This document shows positions 32,509 through 42,808 of a stretch of DNA of 43,188 nt, piece after piece. The stretch's first letter is position 1, and every line of letters begins with the position of its first letter. This DNA is from Candidatus Zixiibacteriota bacterium (GTDB lineage Bacteria; Zixibacteria; MSB-5A5; WJJR01; JAJRUJ01): positions 1 to 43,188 of the forward strand of contig JAGVQM010000022.1 of the NCBI GenBank assembly GCA_020051695.1, read 5' to 3'. The notes under the pieces were generated by a model, which worked only from the letters and a program-made list of their open reading frames with translations, was not told where the DNA came from and did no database searches. Both the position numbers and the translations under genes were made by a program.

Positions 32509-34938
32509 CTACAGAAAGTCGATCGGGTCTACGTCAACCGTCAAGCGCAGGTCTTTTTTCTTACGGCAGACGGCGTCAAGCTCGTCGAGCAGCGGGCGGA
32601 GATCCCGCAACAAGGTCAGGATGGATTTGGTTTTGACCAGGTTTCGCCACCGGAACCGTCGCCGAATCCTGATTATCGGCGCGGGCGCCGGGCCGAGAAT
32701 CCTGAACGGGCCTGCGGTGTGCCGCAGGGCAAGATGGAGCCGCTTCATCGCCTCCCGAGCGGCCTGGTGCGCTTCATGTTCATCGGTCGAGGAAAATTCC
32801 AGCCGCAACAGCCGCGTGTATGGCGGATAACTTAACTCTTTCCGCCGGGATATTTCCCGTTCAAAAAAACCGACGTAGTCCTGCGCCGCGGCCAGTTCGA
32901 TCAGCCGATGCTCCGGGTGAAAAGTCTGGACAACAACCGTACCACCCCGGCCGCCTCTGCCCGAACGCCCTGCCACCTGGGTTACCAGTTGGAACGTCTT
33001 TTCCTCGGCGCGAAAATCGGGGAATGACAAATGACGGTCGGCCCAGACCACGCCCACCAGCCCGACCCGCGCGAAATCGAGGCCCTTGGCCACCATTTGC
33101 GTGCCGACCAGAATGTCGGTCTTTCCCGCCGAGAAGCGCGAGAGAATCATTCCGGCGTCATGCCCGGCGCCGACGGTGTCGGTGTCCAGCCGGTCGATAG
33201 TCCACTTGGGGTTGAGTTCGTGAAGTTGCTCTTCGATTTTTTGGGTGCCGACACCACGGAAGCCGAATTTGTGATTGCCGCAACTGGGACAGATTGATCC
33301 GGCCGGCTTGCTGAACTCGCACAGGTGACAGCGATAGGAATGGTCGGTTATATGGTACGTCAGGGTAATTCCGCAGTGGGGACAATCCAACCGCCAGCCG
33401 CATACCGTACACGTGACCATGGTCGAATGACCGCGACGGTTTAAAAACAAAATGACCTGCTGACCGCCGGCGATGGTTTCCGCGAGGCGGTCGGCCAACA
33501 GTGACGTGATAATCGTGCCGCTTTTTTCCTCCACTGCCGCCCGCCTCCCGGCAAGATCGACCAGGTGCACCACCGGCAAAGCCCGGCCCGGCACCCGCCG
33601 TTTGAGTTCAAGCAACTCGTATTTGCCCTGCTGTGCGTTGTGATACGATTCAACTGCAGGCGTGGCCGATCCCAGCACGCATAAACAACGTTGTTGCCCG
33701 GCGCGCACCACCGCGGCGTCCCGCGCATGGTAGCGGGGATCGGGTTCCGATTGTTTGTAGGTGTCGGCGTGTTCTTCATCGACGACAATCAACCCCACGT
33801 CCGCCAATGGGGCAAAAATGGCCGATCGCGCGCCCACGACAATATCGTATTCACCCTCCAGGATTTTTTTGTATGTCCAGTACCGTTCGGAGGCCTTTAG
33901 ACCCGAATGCCACAACGCGACTCGGCCGGGGAAAACATGCGACCATAACCCGGCGGCACTCCGGGCCAGCACGATTTCCGGCACCAGCACCAGCACCCGT
34001 TTGCCGGTCTCCAGCATGCGCCGGGCCAGTTCGATATACACGCGTGTCTTGCCCGAACCGGTAACGCCGAAGAGCAGGGCAGGTTTCGGCTTTTTGGCGT
34101 GGGACATTTCGACCAGCGCATCCACAGCCGTTTGTTGCTCGTCGGTCAATGGAGCAGCCAAACCGGGTGCATTATTATCAAGTTCGGACTGTGGGGACGC
34201 CGGCCGCCAGCGGATGGCGCCGTCTCGCATCCAGCCGGACAGCAGTCGTTCAGGAATGCCGCATACTTGGGCGAATTCTTTGCGGGATACGCCGCATGGG
34301 CCGATTTGTTGCAATGCCCGGAGAACGTCCTCCGGCAAGTCTGACTTTTGTGTCAACGCCGGACTTAGGATCACGGCATTTTGCGGGATGGGCATGGCGC
34401 GCATAGTGTTTCGCGGGATGATCCAGCCGTCGTTTTGCAGCCGGGCCAGGGCTTGTTGCGCGCGCGCCTGCCCCAATGACTCAGCTATTTGCGCCCGGGG
34501 AATACCTTTGTTGCCGGAAATCAGGGCCAGCACATCACGCGCGCCCTGGGGCAGCAGGCGCAGTTCAGCGGCCGATTTATGCCATCGTTCGGGCACCGGG
34601 TAGTAGATAGTCCGGGGATACACCGGCCATATCGGGCCGGTTGCCGCCCGGAGGGTTTCGCCCAGCGAGCAGAAATAATACGAGGCGATCCACTCACACA
34701 GTCCGATGATTTCCGGTGTAGTAATCGGGCCATCGTCAAGCAGATCGATAATCGGCTTCACCCCGGTCTCGGGGATTTCCCCGGCCGGGCCGATAATCAG
34801 CCCCGTTTTAATGCCCGTGCCCCACGGCACCCGGGCGCGTACTCCGGGCTGGGCGCGGCCCGACAACTCCGGCGGTACGCCATAGGTGAACGACTGCCGG
34901 ACCGGCAAATCGACGACAATATCGCAGTAACTGTCCAT
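32509..34938 (-). CDS. priA: Primosomal replication-restart helicase PriA
   Basis: An 809-residue 3'-5' helicase that reloads the replisome at stalled forks. N-terminal DNA-binding region, then the helicase core: Walker A GVTGSGKT near residue 291, VDEEH box, LGSATPAVES, and an insert of eight cysteines (CTVCGWRLDCPHC, then CHLC and CPSC) that bind two zinc ions, then the C-terminal motifs VGTQMVAKGLDF and QVAGRSGRGG. The ATG at 34938 gives a family-like opening (DIVVDLPVRQSFTY) and has a weak GGCGGA ahead; 34953 is an alternative ATG. It stands first in the leftward priA, rnpB, recJ, meaB set. Confidence 0.95.
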   Translation of the reverse strand: MDSYCDIVVDLPVRQSFTYGVPPELSGRAQPGVRARVPWGTGIKTGLIIGPAGEIPETGVKPIIDLLDDGPITTPEIIGLCEWIASYYFCSLGETLRAATGPIWPVYPRTIYYPVPERWHKSAAELRLLPQGARDVLALISGNKGIPRAQIAESLGQARAQQALARLQNDGWIIPRNTMRAMPIPQNAVILSPALTQKSDLPEDVLRALQQIGPCGVSRKEFAQVCGIPERLLSGWMRDGAIRWRPASPQSELDNNAPGLAAPLTDEQQTAVDALVEMSHAKKPKPALLFGVTGSGKTRVYIELARRMLETGKRVLVLVPEIVLARSAAGLWSHVFPGRVALWHSGLKASERYWTYKKILEGEYDIVVGARSAIFAPLADVGLIVVDEEHADTYKQSEPDPRYHARDAAVVRAGQQRCLCVLGSATPAVESYHNAQQGKYELLELKRRVPGRALPVVHLVDLAGRRAAVEEKSGTIITSLLADRLAETIAGGQQVILFLNRRGHSTMVTCTVCGWRLDCPHCGITLTYHITDHSYRCHLCEFSKPAGSICPSCGNHKFGFRGVGTQKIEEQLHELNPKWTIDRLDTDTVGAGHDAGMILSRFSAGKTDILVGTQMVAKGLDFARVGLVGVVWADRHLSFPDFRAEEKTFQLVTQVAGRSGRGGRGGTVVVQTFHPEHRLIELAAAQDYVGFFEREISRRKELSYPPYTRLLRLEFSSTDEHEAHQAAREAMKRLHLALRHTAGPFRILGPAPAPIIRIRRRFRWRNLVKTKSILTLLRDLRPLLDELDAVCRKKKDLRLTVDVDPIDFL

Positions 34939-35130
34939 AGTCCGCCCGTGCATATTCAGGGTCCGTCAGCGGCAATGTACGCGCCGGCCGGATATTGAGC
35001 AACCACCCTTCCGTGATTGCTGGGCGGGGATATGTCAGATAATCATCGATTGTGCAGACATGGCACCCGGTCGCTTGACAGGACGGATTAAATCATCTTC
35101 CTTGTTGCAGATTTTGAGGGAGAGGGACAT

Positions 35131-35502
35131 ATGGCCGGAATAGCGTTGACCGATGATGAAATCGCCCGACTGTCCGAAGAGCAACTGGCTTCGCTGGAAG
35201 AGCTGGGCATCGTCGCCGCGAAAAAACTGAAATTGACCGGTTTGCTCGACGAAATGAGCCAGGTGACCACGGTATCGCAAAAACAAATGGGCTTTTCCAA
35301 AAAAGCAGTCCCCACCGCGTTGCACGAGGATCCGGAAATCCAGCAATTGTTGACGATCAAAGTGCGCTATAAAATGGGCAATCTCAACGAGCAGATCAAA
35401 CGCATCCTGCGCCGTTGCGTGGAGTTAGGCCTGGACAAGTACGCCATTATTCAGCGTCAATGCGCCAATTATAACGTTCCGTGTTCGACCACGGAGTCCT
35501 GA
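35131..35502 (+). CDS. Small helical protein of unknown function
   Basis: A 123-residue protein, acidic at the start (LTDDEIARLSEEQLASLEELG) and basic in the second half (NLNEQIKRILRRCVELGLDKYA). It is mostly helical, with no signal peptide or membrane segment. I do not recognise its family. The codon use and the clear GGGAGAGGGA ribosome site before the ATG support a real gene. It is 20 bases ahead of the YchF-like gene and probably co-transcribed with it. The name and role are left open. Confidence 0.7.
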   Translation: MAGIALTDDEIARLSEEQLASLEELGIVAAKKLKLTGLLDEMSQVTTVSQKQMGFSKKAVPTALHEDPEIQQLLTIKVRYKMGNLNEQIKRILRRCVELGLDKYAIIQRQCANYNVPCSTTES

Positions 35503-35522
35503 TCCTGTAGGATTGAAAAAAC

Positions 35523-36581
35523 ATGCGTGTCGGAATAATCGGACTCCCGCATTCGGGGAAAACCACGGTCTTTAATGCTGTCGCTGGGGCGCAGGCGGCG
35601 GTCGGCGGTTTTGGCCAGCCCGATGAAATCCACCGGGCGACGGTCAAAGTCCCCGATCCCCGTCTGGATGCCCTGCATGAAATGTTACAGGCGAAAAAAA
35701 AAGTCGCCGCCGAGATTGAATTTTTTGATTTTCCCCCGCCAGTCCGGGGCGCCAAAGACTCGGAAAACGTCTTTCCGCAACTTCTGCGAGAATGCGACGG
35801 CATCGTGGCGGTCATCAACTGTTATGATCCCTCCCTCGAGCAAACCCCGTTGGAACGGCTGCGCAGTTTGCAGGGCGATATGATGCTTGCGGATTTTATC
35901 GTAGCCGACAAGCGCAAAGCCAAACTGATCAAGGAAGCGGCCCGTGGCGCCAAAGCTGACCCGACCGAGCTGGCCGCGGTCAACAAGGCCGCCGAACTTC
36001 TGGAAGAGGGGATCCCCTTGCGGAATGTCGATTTTTCCGAGCGGGAACTCGGCTCCCTGCGGGGGTTCGCCTTCCTGTCGCTCAAACCCTTCGTCGTGGT
36101 CCTGAATACTGCGGAGGGTGGGCCAGCCGACGCCCGGACCATTACGGCCATCGAAGCTGATCCCCAGATGACAGCGCATACCGCGGTGACCTCGTTGTGC
36201 GGGAAGGTGGAAATGGAAGTAATCGGCTTGGACCAGAATGACCGGGCGGCGTTTTTGGCCGATTTCGGGATCGAGGAACCGGCGACGGCCAAACTGATCC
36301 GATTGACGTATGATTTGCTGGAATTGATCACTTTTTTCACGGGGGCGGAAAAAGAATCGCACGCCTGGCCGGTCAAGCGCGGCTCGACCGCGCCGGAAGC
36401 CGCCGGACACATCCATCAGGATTTCCAGCGGGGATTCATCCGCGCCGAGGTAGCGCCGGTGGAGGATTTTATCCGACTTGGGGGGATGGCCCCCTGCCGT
36501 AAGGCCGCAATTGCCCGGTTGGAAGGCAAAGAGTACGTGGTCAATGACGGCGATTACATCCTGTTTCGCTTCAATATCTGA
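35523..36581 (+). CDS. Divergent YchF/Obg-like P-loop ATPase with TGS domain
   Basis: A 352-residue protein. N-terminal P-loop GLPHSGKTT (residues 7-15); the nucleotide-choice motif is NTAE (195-198), the NxxE form that makes YchF prefer ATP; the C-terminus (from about 268) is the TGS/DUF933 domain with FFTGAEKESHAWPV, QDFQRGFIRAEV and GDYILFRFN. Unlike true YchF, the G3 motif DxxG is lost (DFPPP at 69-73) and the P-loop lacks the usual Asn-Val. It is probably a paralogue with altered nucleotide chemistry, perhaps ribosome-linked. A true YchF may be elsewhere in the genome. Confidence 0.85.
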   Translation: MRVGIIGLPHSGKTTVFNAVAGAQAAVGGFGQPDEIHRATVKVPDPRLDALHEMLQAKKKVAAEIEFFDFPPPVRGAKDSENVFPQLLRECDGIVAVINCYDPSLEQTPLERLRSLQGDMMLADFIVADKRKAKLIKEAARGAKADPTELAAVNKAAELLEEGIPLRNVDFSERELGSLRGFAFLSLKPFVVVLNTAEGGPADARTITAIEADPQMTAHTAVTSLCGKVEMEVIGLDQNDRAAFLADFGIEEPATAKLIRLTYDLLELITFFTGAEKESHAWPVKRGSTAPEAAGHIHQDFQRGFIRAEVAPVEDFIRLGGMAPCRKAAIARLEGKEYVVNDGDYILFRFNI

Positions 36582-36649
36582 TGGGCTTTCACAATTCTCT
36601 CATCGAAAAAACCTGGTAGTTTGTCGGTTTTCCGGCATATCTTTTCCTT

Positions 36650-38686
36650 GTGAGTAAAGATATCCCAGGCACGCCCCGCATCCTGACGATTGTCCGTCTT
36701 GCATTCTTGTTGTGGCTGAGCGCTGTTTTTGTTGGAACGTTATTCCCGGCGTGGCGCGTCTGGGGTTTGCATCTGCCTGTTTTTTTGCCGTACGGACTAC
36801 GGATTGTGTTTTTCGGCTGCGGTTTGATCTTGCTGATCTTGCCGGGCCGCCTTTTCGGTCACCTCGCAGGACCACCGACACAACGGCCGGCTCGCATGCT
36901 GCAATCGTCGATCATGGCCCTGATCCTGTTTATATGTTTTATCCTGTTTCATGCCTCCCCCGCATTGTTGGGTGACGGCCGCTTGCGCGGGCGTGAGGCA
37001 CAATCCGATATCATTCGGCCTGTTGAATATGTGTCGGGTTGGCTGGCCGCAAAAGTTTATGAACTGGGGCATCCGGTTTTCGGTATTGACGGCTGGCTGG
37101 CGGTGGCGATTGTCTCGATTTTTGCCGGCTGCTTGTTTCTGGTTTTTATCTGGTATTATCCGCGACGGATCTGGTCTGATTCCCGCGACGGGCTGATCGT
37201 TCGGGCTTTGTTGGTCGCCGGCGGTCTGAGCACGTTGTTTTATGGCTATGTGGAGTCATATGCGTTGCCCTGCGCGTTGATGACCGGCGCGCTGTTGGCC
37301 GCCGAAGCCGCCCGGCGAGGGCGAGGGCCGTTTTTCCCGGTAATTGTGCTGTTGTTTGCCGCCACAACGACGCATTTCATCAGCATTATTCTGTTTCCCG
37401 CGGTATTTGCATTGGCCCTGACCCGGCATGAAAGACGGTTTGGGCGATTAGTCATGGTTGGATCGCTGGCGGTTGCCGCGTTGATTTGGGCATATTTTAC
37501 GTTTTATGTCAGCGCATATGCTGATGAGGCGGCCATGGGCGGGGTCATGATACCGCTGTTGTCCCACCCGCCGACGCATTATGGCCTGTTCAGTCCGGTA
37601 CACCTGTTGGATGTGGCCAACCTCCTGTTTTTGGTGTGTCCGGGTGTACTGCTTACTGCGCCAATCTTATATGCCAATCGACACTCGACGACTAATCCCG
37701 CCGAGCGTGCATTTTTCTGGCCCTTGGCTATCGCCGGGGGGGTGGCAATGGTTCTCCTGTTGGATCCCAAGCTAGGTCTGGCGCGCGATTGGGATTTATT
37801 CGGCTTGGGTTTGTTGCCGCTGGTTGTTTGGTCGGCGACACGACTGGCTGACCTGCGGACAAAAATGTCTCCCGGTGTTGTAGTGCATCCCCTGGTCGCC
37901 CAGGCGATGGTATTGATTGTCTTTGTGAGCATTAATGCTCGGCAGTCCGCGGCTCTTGATCGGTTTGACAACCTGCTGGAGCTCGACCCCAACCGCGGTG
38001 GGTACGGCCACGAAATTCTGGCCGGCTGGTACCATGACCACGGCGATATCGCTAAGGAAATCCAGCATTGGCGCAAAGCGGTGGCTGTGGAAGACAACAA
38101 GCGTTACTGGGGCGCCCTGGCGCTGGCGTATTTGAGGGAGGGGATGTATCAACCGGGTTTGCAGGCGGCACGCACTGCCTATGCGAAAGACACATCCTGG
38201 GCTAAAGGCGCATTTTATCTCGCCTCGGCCTATCGTGAACTCCAGCACTACGATTCGGCACTGGTGTATTATGACCGCTCATTGCGGCTGGATGCCGGGG
38301 CGCACAATGTCCGGCATGATCTGGCCACGCTATGCCTGAGTTTTGGCCAATACGAGGCGGGGTTGCGGCAAATCGACGTGGCCCTCCAGCAGGCCCCCGA
38401 TAGCGCGGTCTATCACAGTGTCCGTGGCTGGATTTTATTCGAGGCGGGCCGCTTGGACGAAAGTGGGAACTCGCTGCGGCACGCATTGGCATTGGACCCC
38501 GATTTAATCCCGGCCCGCGTCAATTTGAGCCGCTGGCTTTATCGTACCGGCCGGGCCGATTCCGCTCTGGCGGAAATCGACCATATCCTGCGCATGCCGG
38601 ATGTGCCCGCCGAATTGCGGGAACATCTGCTAACGCTCGGCCGGAGTTTCCGGAACCCGCAGGCGCCGCCCGATAGTGTCGGTTGA
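36650..38686 (+). CDS. Polytopic membrane protein with C-terminal TPR repeats
   Basis: A 678-residue protein. The first 430 or so residues hold about ten hydrophobic segments, with GYVESYALPC and LARDWDLFGLGLLPLV among the notable loops; the remainder is a soluble helical region with four to six TPR-like repeats (for example AKGAFYLASAYRELQHYDSALVYY). The layout recalls membrane glycosyltransferase-like or O-antigen/protein-glycosylation proteins with TPR tails, but no catalytic motif is identified. It starts with a GTG at 36650 without a good ribosome site. It ends 59 bases before mutS and is not an obvious partner of it. Confidence 0.75.
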   Translation: MSKDIPGTPRILTIVRLAFLLWLSAVFVGTLFPAWRVWGLHLPVFLPYGLRIVFFGCGLILLILPGRLFGHLAGPPTQRPARMLQSSIMALILFICFILFHASPALLGDGRLRGREAQSDIIRPVEYVSGWLAAKVYELGHPVFGIDGWLAVAIVSIFAGCLFLVFIWYYPRRIWSDSRDGLIVRALLVAGGLSTLFYGYVESYALPCALMTGALLAAEAARRGRGPFFPVIVLLFAATTTHFISIILFPAVFALALTRHERRFGRLVMVGSLAVAALIWAYFTFYVSAYADEAAMGGVMIPLLSHPPTHYGLFSPVHLLDVANLLFLVCPGVLLTAPILYANRHSTTNPAERAFFWPLAIAGGVAMVLLLDPKLGLARDWDLFGLGLLPLVVWSATRLADLRTKMSPGVVVHPLVAQAMVLIVFVSINARQSAALDRFDNLLELDPNRGGYGHEILAGWYHDHGDIAKEIQHWRKAVAVEDNKRYWGALALAYLREGMYQPGLQAARTAYAKDTSWAKGAFYLASAYRELQHYDSALVYYDRSLRLDAGAHNVRHDLATLCLSFGQYEAGLRQIDVALQQAPDSAVYHSVRGWILFEAGRLDESGNSLRHALALDPDLIPARVNLSRWLYRTGRADSALAEIDHILRMPDVPAELREHLLTLGRSFRNPQAPPDSVG

Positions 38687-38745
38687 GAATTTCCGAATTA
38701 CATGTTACATTCCACCAACGGTATGATGAAACGGCCGGGACTACG

Positions 38746-41382
38746 ATGAGCGAGATTGAAGGCACAACCCCCCTGTTTAAACAATACCTGAAGTTCAAAC
38801 GCCGCTTTCCCGACCATATTGTTTTCTACCGCATGGGTGATTTTTATGAGATGTTCGGTGATGATGCGGTCGAAGGGGCCAAAATTCTCGGCATCGCGCT
38901 GACCTCTCGCGCCCACGGCAAGGCAGAGAAAATTCCTTTGGCCGGAGTGCCGTACCATGCCGCCGAGCGTTATCTCGCAAAACTGGCGGCCGCCGGGAAA
39001 AAAGTGGTTATCTGCGAACAGGTGGAAGACCCCCGGCTGGCCAAAGGCATTGTCAAGCGTGATGTTGTGGAGATCCTCACTCCCGGCACATTGATGCTCG
39101 AGGGGGCGCTTTCCGACGGTGACCGGCAGTTTCTGGTTGGCATTGTCGGGCCGCCGGAAGCTAAAGGCGCCCTGACCTCCGCCCACCGCACCTGGGGTCT
39201 GGCCGCCGCGGATGTAACTACCGGCGCATTTGTCTATGACGAATGTGCCGAGGCCGAAATCGCGGCCTCGGTTGCCGCCTGGGGTCCGCGCGAGATTGTG
39301 GTCCCCGAATCGCTGGTCGATCATCCGGCTATCACCGGGCTGGATGTTGCCGTTTCCGCCCTGCCCGATTGGCGTTTTGCCGAGAATGAAGCCATCGGCC
39401 TTCTGCAAAAACAATTCGGTACCTCGACGCTGGCCGGGTTCGGGGTGAGCACGCCTACGCCCGGGATTAGGGCCGGCGGCGGCGTATTGTTTTACCTGCG
39501 CGATACCAAGCGCGCGGGGCTGGCGCATATCACCGGCATCGCCCGCGTGCAGCGTGCGGAAACGATGGCCCTCGATGCCGCGACAATCACCAATCTCGAA
39601 CTTCTGGCCAACCGCCAGACCGGCAACCGCGCCGAATCGTTGCTCGGGTTACTCGATCGCTGTGTGACCCCGATGGGCCGCCGTCTGCTCAAGGATTGGG
39701 TAATCTCTCCGTTGTTGTCGGTGGACAAAATCGAAGCCCGTCTTGAGGCGGTCGAACTTCTGGTGAACGAGCGCGGCAAACTGGCCTCATTCACGAGTTT
39801 GGTTGCGGGAATCTTTGATCTTGAACGTTTTCTGGGCCGACTCGGCACCGATCGGATCAATGCCCGTGATTTAATCTCGCTGGCCAATGCCCTGGGGCTC
39901 TTGCCCGAACTGGCCGGGTTGTTTGCCGATGCTCCCGGACTGTTGCGGGATGCTGCCGCCCGCGTCCCCGATTTTGCCGAATTGACAACCGCACTGCGCC
40001 GGGCGTTGACCGACGACCCGCCGTTATCGGTGACCGAAGGCGGTTTGATCCGCCCCGGTTACTCGGCAGAATTAGACCAGCTCACCGGTTCGATTCGGGA
40101 CAGCCGGGGCTACTTGGCCTCGCTGCAAACCACCCTGCGCGATCAAACGGGGATCCCCTCGCTGAAAGTCGGGTACAACCGGGTGTTTGGTTATTATATC
40201 GAAGTCACGCACGCCCACAAAGACAAAATCCCCGCCGAATGGGTGCGCAAACAGACCCTGGTCAATGCCGAACGGTATATCACCGAAAAGATGAAAGCCG
40301 CGGAAGACCTTATCTCCCGGGCCGAGGAAAAAATATTCGACCTGGAATACAGGTTGTTCCTCGAATTGCGTGAAACAGTCAAAGGCCGTATGGCCGATTT
40401 GAAAATCGCCGCCGAGGTCGTTTCCCTCTGGGATGCGGCGGCTTCGCTGTCCCGCGCCGCGCTGGATGGGCAATTCACCCGGCCGAAAATTTTCGATTCG
40501 ACGATGTTGCGTATCCGGGGCGGCCGCCACCCGATTATCGCCACGCTCGGCTCGGCGGGTGAGTTTGTCCCCAATGACACCACGATTAATCATCCCGGCG
40601 AATTTCTGCATTTGCTTACCGGGCCGAACATGGCGGGGAAATCGACGTACCTGCGGCAGGTGGGTTTGATTGTTCTGATGGCGCAGATCGGTTCGTTTGT
40701 TCCTGCAGAGCAGGTCGAGCTGGGGATTACCGACCGCATCTTTACCCGCGTGGGTTCGGCCGATGATTTGACCAAAAACCAATCGACGTTCATGGTCGAG
40801 ATGACTGAAACCGCCACGATCCTGCATAACGCCACACCGCGTTCCCTGATTCTATTTGATGAAGTCGGCCGAGGGACCTCGACATATGACGGGCTGTCGA
40901 TCGCCTGGGCGGTGACCGAGCATCTCTGCCGGGCGATCGGGCTCCGCTGCCGGACGATTTTCGCGACACATTACCATGAATTGACTGCGCTGGCCCACCA
41001 GACCGACGGCGCAGCCAACTATCAGATGGCCGTCGCGGAAAGTGAGGGGGAAGTCACCTTCTTGCACCGGGTGGTGCCCGGCGGCTGCGATGATTCGTAC
41101 GGGATCTATGTGGCGCGGCTGGCCGGCGTGCCCCGGGCCGTGGTCGAGCGGGCCAAGGAGATCCTGGCCGATATCGAAGCGGGGAATTTTGCGCCGATGC
41201 TTTCCCAGGTCCTCCGGAGAAAAATCCGCCGCTCGAGTATCGTGCCGCCGGGCCAGACTGCGTTATTCGGCGAAGTGGAACACCCCGTCATTCAGGAATT
41301 GAAAAAAATCAGGATCGACGAGCTGGCGCCATTGGAAGCGCTGAATGTTCTGGCCCGCCTGCTTGAGCTGGCCAAACAATAG
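38746..41382 (+). CDS. mutS: DNA mismatch repair protein MutS
   Basis: An 878-residue mismatch-binding ATPase. The mismatch-probing motif FYEMF is at residues 33-37, Walker A GPNMAGKST near 626, then DDLTKNQSTFMVEMTE, Walker B with DEVGRGTSTYDG and ATHYHEL. All domains are in order and of usual length, so it is MutS1, not a MutS2. The frame is open to a TTG at 38683, but the ATG at 38746 opens with the family's TTPLFKQYLKFK. It is followed 11 bases later by a small Smr-domain gene and, past a PhzF gene, by mutL. Confidence 0.97.
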   Translation: MSEIEGTTPLFKQYLKFKRRFPDHIVFYRMGDFYEMFGDDAVEGAKILGIALTSRAHGKAEKIPLAGVPYHAAERYLAKLAAAGKKVVICEQVEDPRLAKGIVKRDVVEILTPGTLMLEGALSDGDRQFLVGIVGPPEAKGALTSAHRTWGLAAADVTTGAFVYDECAEAEIAASVAAWGPREIVVPESLVDHPAITGLDVAVSALPDWRFAENEAIGLLQKQFGTSTLAGFGVSTPTPGIRAGGGVLFYLRDTKRAGLAHITGIARVQRAETMALDAATITNLELLANRQTGNRAESLLGLLDRCVTPMGRRLLKDWVISPLLSVDKIEARLEAVELLVNERGKLASFTSLVAGIFDLERFLGRLGTDRINARDLISLANALGLLPELAGLFADAPGLLRDAAARVPDFAELTTALRRALTDDPPLSVTEGGLIRPGYSAELDQLTGSIRDSRGYLASLQTTLRDQTGIPSLKVGYNRVFGYYIEVTHAHKDKIPAEWVRKQTLVNAERYITEKMKAAEDLISRAEEKIFDLEYRLFLELRETVKGRMADLKIAAEVVSLWDAAASLSRAALDGQFTRPKIFDSTMLRIRGGRHPIIATLGSAGEFVPNDTTINHPGEFLHLLTGPNMAGKSTYLRQVGLIVLMAQIGSFVPAEQVELGITDRIFTRVGSADDLTKNQSTFMVEMTETATILHNATPRSLILFDEVGRGTSTYDGLSIAWAVTEHLCRAIGLRCRTIFATHYHELTALAHQTDGAANYQMAVAESEGEVTFLHRVVPGGCDDSYGIYVARLAGVPRAVVERAKEILADIEAGNFAPMLSQVLRRKIRRSSIVPPGQTALFGEVEHPVIQELKKIRIDELAPLEALNVLARLLELAKQ

Positions 41383-41393
41383 GAACCTGTTCG

Positions 41394-41690
41394 ATGGCTG
41401 CCGACGGTCTTGATGCCGACATTCCGGAATTACCCATCGACGGCACCCTGGACCTGCACACCTTCGCGCCCCGGGAGATCAAAGACCTCGTGCCGACATA
41501 TATCGAGGAATGTCTCCGCCGCGACATCAGGCAATTGCGCATCATCCACGGCAAAGGCACCGGTACGCTGCGGCGGGTGGTCCATGCACTCCTGGACAAA
41601 CATCCCGCTGTCCGGGCCTATCGTCATGAGGGCGACAGCGGCGGCTCATGGGGCGCGACTGTGGTCGATTTGGTTGAATTGCCGAAATAG
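41394..41690 (+). CDS. Small stand-alone Smr-domain protein
   Basis: A 98-residue protein that is almost all Smr domain: LDLHTF (residues 19-24), IRQLRIIHGKGTGTLR and the VHALLDKHP helix. Smr domains have nicking endonuclease or RNA-cleaving activity and are usually fused to the C-terminus of MutS2. Here a single small domain sits 11 bases after mutS, as if serving MutS1, a natural two-gene counterpart of MutS2. Function is inferred from the family and position. Confidence 0.9.
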   Translation: MAADGLDADIPELPIDGTLDLHTFAPREIKDLVPTYIEECLRRDIRQLRIIHGKGTGTLRRVVHALLDKHPAVRAYRHEGDSGGSWGATVVDLVELPK

Positions 41691-41832
41691 GCCGAGATTC
41701 CCGTCAATTTGTCGGTGGTCTTTTCCATTGGCCCGTCGAGCTGTCCGTACCGTATATTAGAGGGAATCGAACCGGTGCAGGGAGGTGCCCGGACTGCCAA
41801 CGTATGCACGGAACCAGACGAGGACCCTATCG

Positions 41833-42732
41833 ATGACTGAAAAACGTGATATTTACACCGTCAAAGCCTTTACCAGCGATCCGGCGGGCGGCAACGCCGC
41901 AGCGGTTGTGCCGGATGCCGGGGGATTGTCCGAGCAGCAAATGCAGGCCGTGGCGCGGGTGATGAATTTTTCTGAAACTGCCTTTGTGTTGCCTGCCACA
42001 GTCCCCGATGCCGCTTTCCGGTTGCGCTGGTTCACCCCCACGGTCGAAGTTCCCTTGTGCGGCCACGCGACAATAGCCACGCTGAAGGTCCTGGCCGATT
42101 TGTCACGTATCCCTGTTGACGGCGTCCATCAGCACATCGAAACACTCTCGGGGATCCTGCGCATTTCAGTCGAACGGGATAAACAGCGCCAATTGCACCG
42201 CCTGCAGGTGCCGGTGCCGGAGTTCCGGCCGTTCAAATTGGAACACGAAAAGGCAAAGTCCATCTTCAGTTTTTATGAAAGCGACCGCATGACGATCTGG
42301 CCGATGATGGCCACCCAACATGATCCGTATTTTCCGGCGATTGGTCTGAGTACCTTGCGCAAACTTCGTCCGGACTGGGCACGCATGAAAACGGAGCCGG
42401 GTTTCGGCACGGCCTGTTTTTTCACCGGCGAGACTGTGGATTTAGGCAATACCTGGCATTGCCGATTTTTCGCCCCCGGGCTGGGCATCAACGAAGACCC
42501 GGTGACCGGCGCGATCAATGGGCCGTTGGGCGCCTATTTTTATCAATTTGTCGATAACCAGAAGCCGCCCCGTGCCGAATATATCGGGGAACAGGGCGAT
42601 ATCATCAATTGCCGGGGCCGCGTGCATGTGACGGTCGTCGGGGACGGGGCTGCGGCCACCGACGTGGAAATCGGCGGGGAAGCGGTGGTCGTTGATCGCG
42701 GGCTGCTGGACGACATTTTGCGGCGCGGCTAA
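41833..42732 (+). CDS. PhzF-family isomerase/epimerase-like protein
   Basis: A 299-residue two-lobed enzyme. Family signatures: [17 protein letters not shown] at the start, the active-site Glu48 in [26 protein letters not shown], and the second-lobe [16 protein letters not shown]. PhzF relatives catalyse isomerisation of small acids; the substrate here is unknown. The ATG at 41833 has GAGGA 8 bases ahead; an in-frame ATG at 41785 lacks one. It lies between smr and mutL, which is an unexpected place for a metabolic enzyme and probably reflects co-transcription only. Confidence 0.9.
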   Translation: MTEKRDIYTVKAFTSDPAGGNAAAVVPDAGGLSEQQMQAVARVMNFSETAFVLPATVPDAAFRLRWFTPTVEVPLCGHATIATLKVLADLSRIPVDGVHQHIETLSGILRISVERDKQRQLHRLQVPVPEFRPFKLEHEKAKSIFSFYESDRMTIWPMMATQHDPYFPAIGLSTLRKLRPDWARMKTEPGFGTACFFTGETVDLGNTWHCRFFAPGLGINEDPVTGAINGPLGAYFYQFVDNQKPPRAEYIGEQGDIINCRGRVHVTVVGDGAAATDVEIGGEAVVVDRGLLDDILRRG

Positions 42733-42808
42733 TTCCCGTTTAATATTCCGGTTTTTTTCGTTTTGTCCTCACTGGCCTAAAGGGCCGGTTATTTGTATTG
42801 TACCCCTT

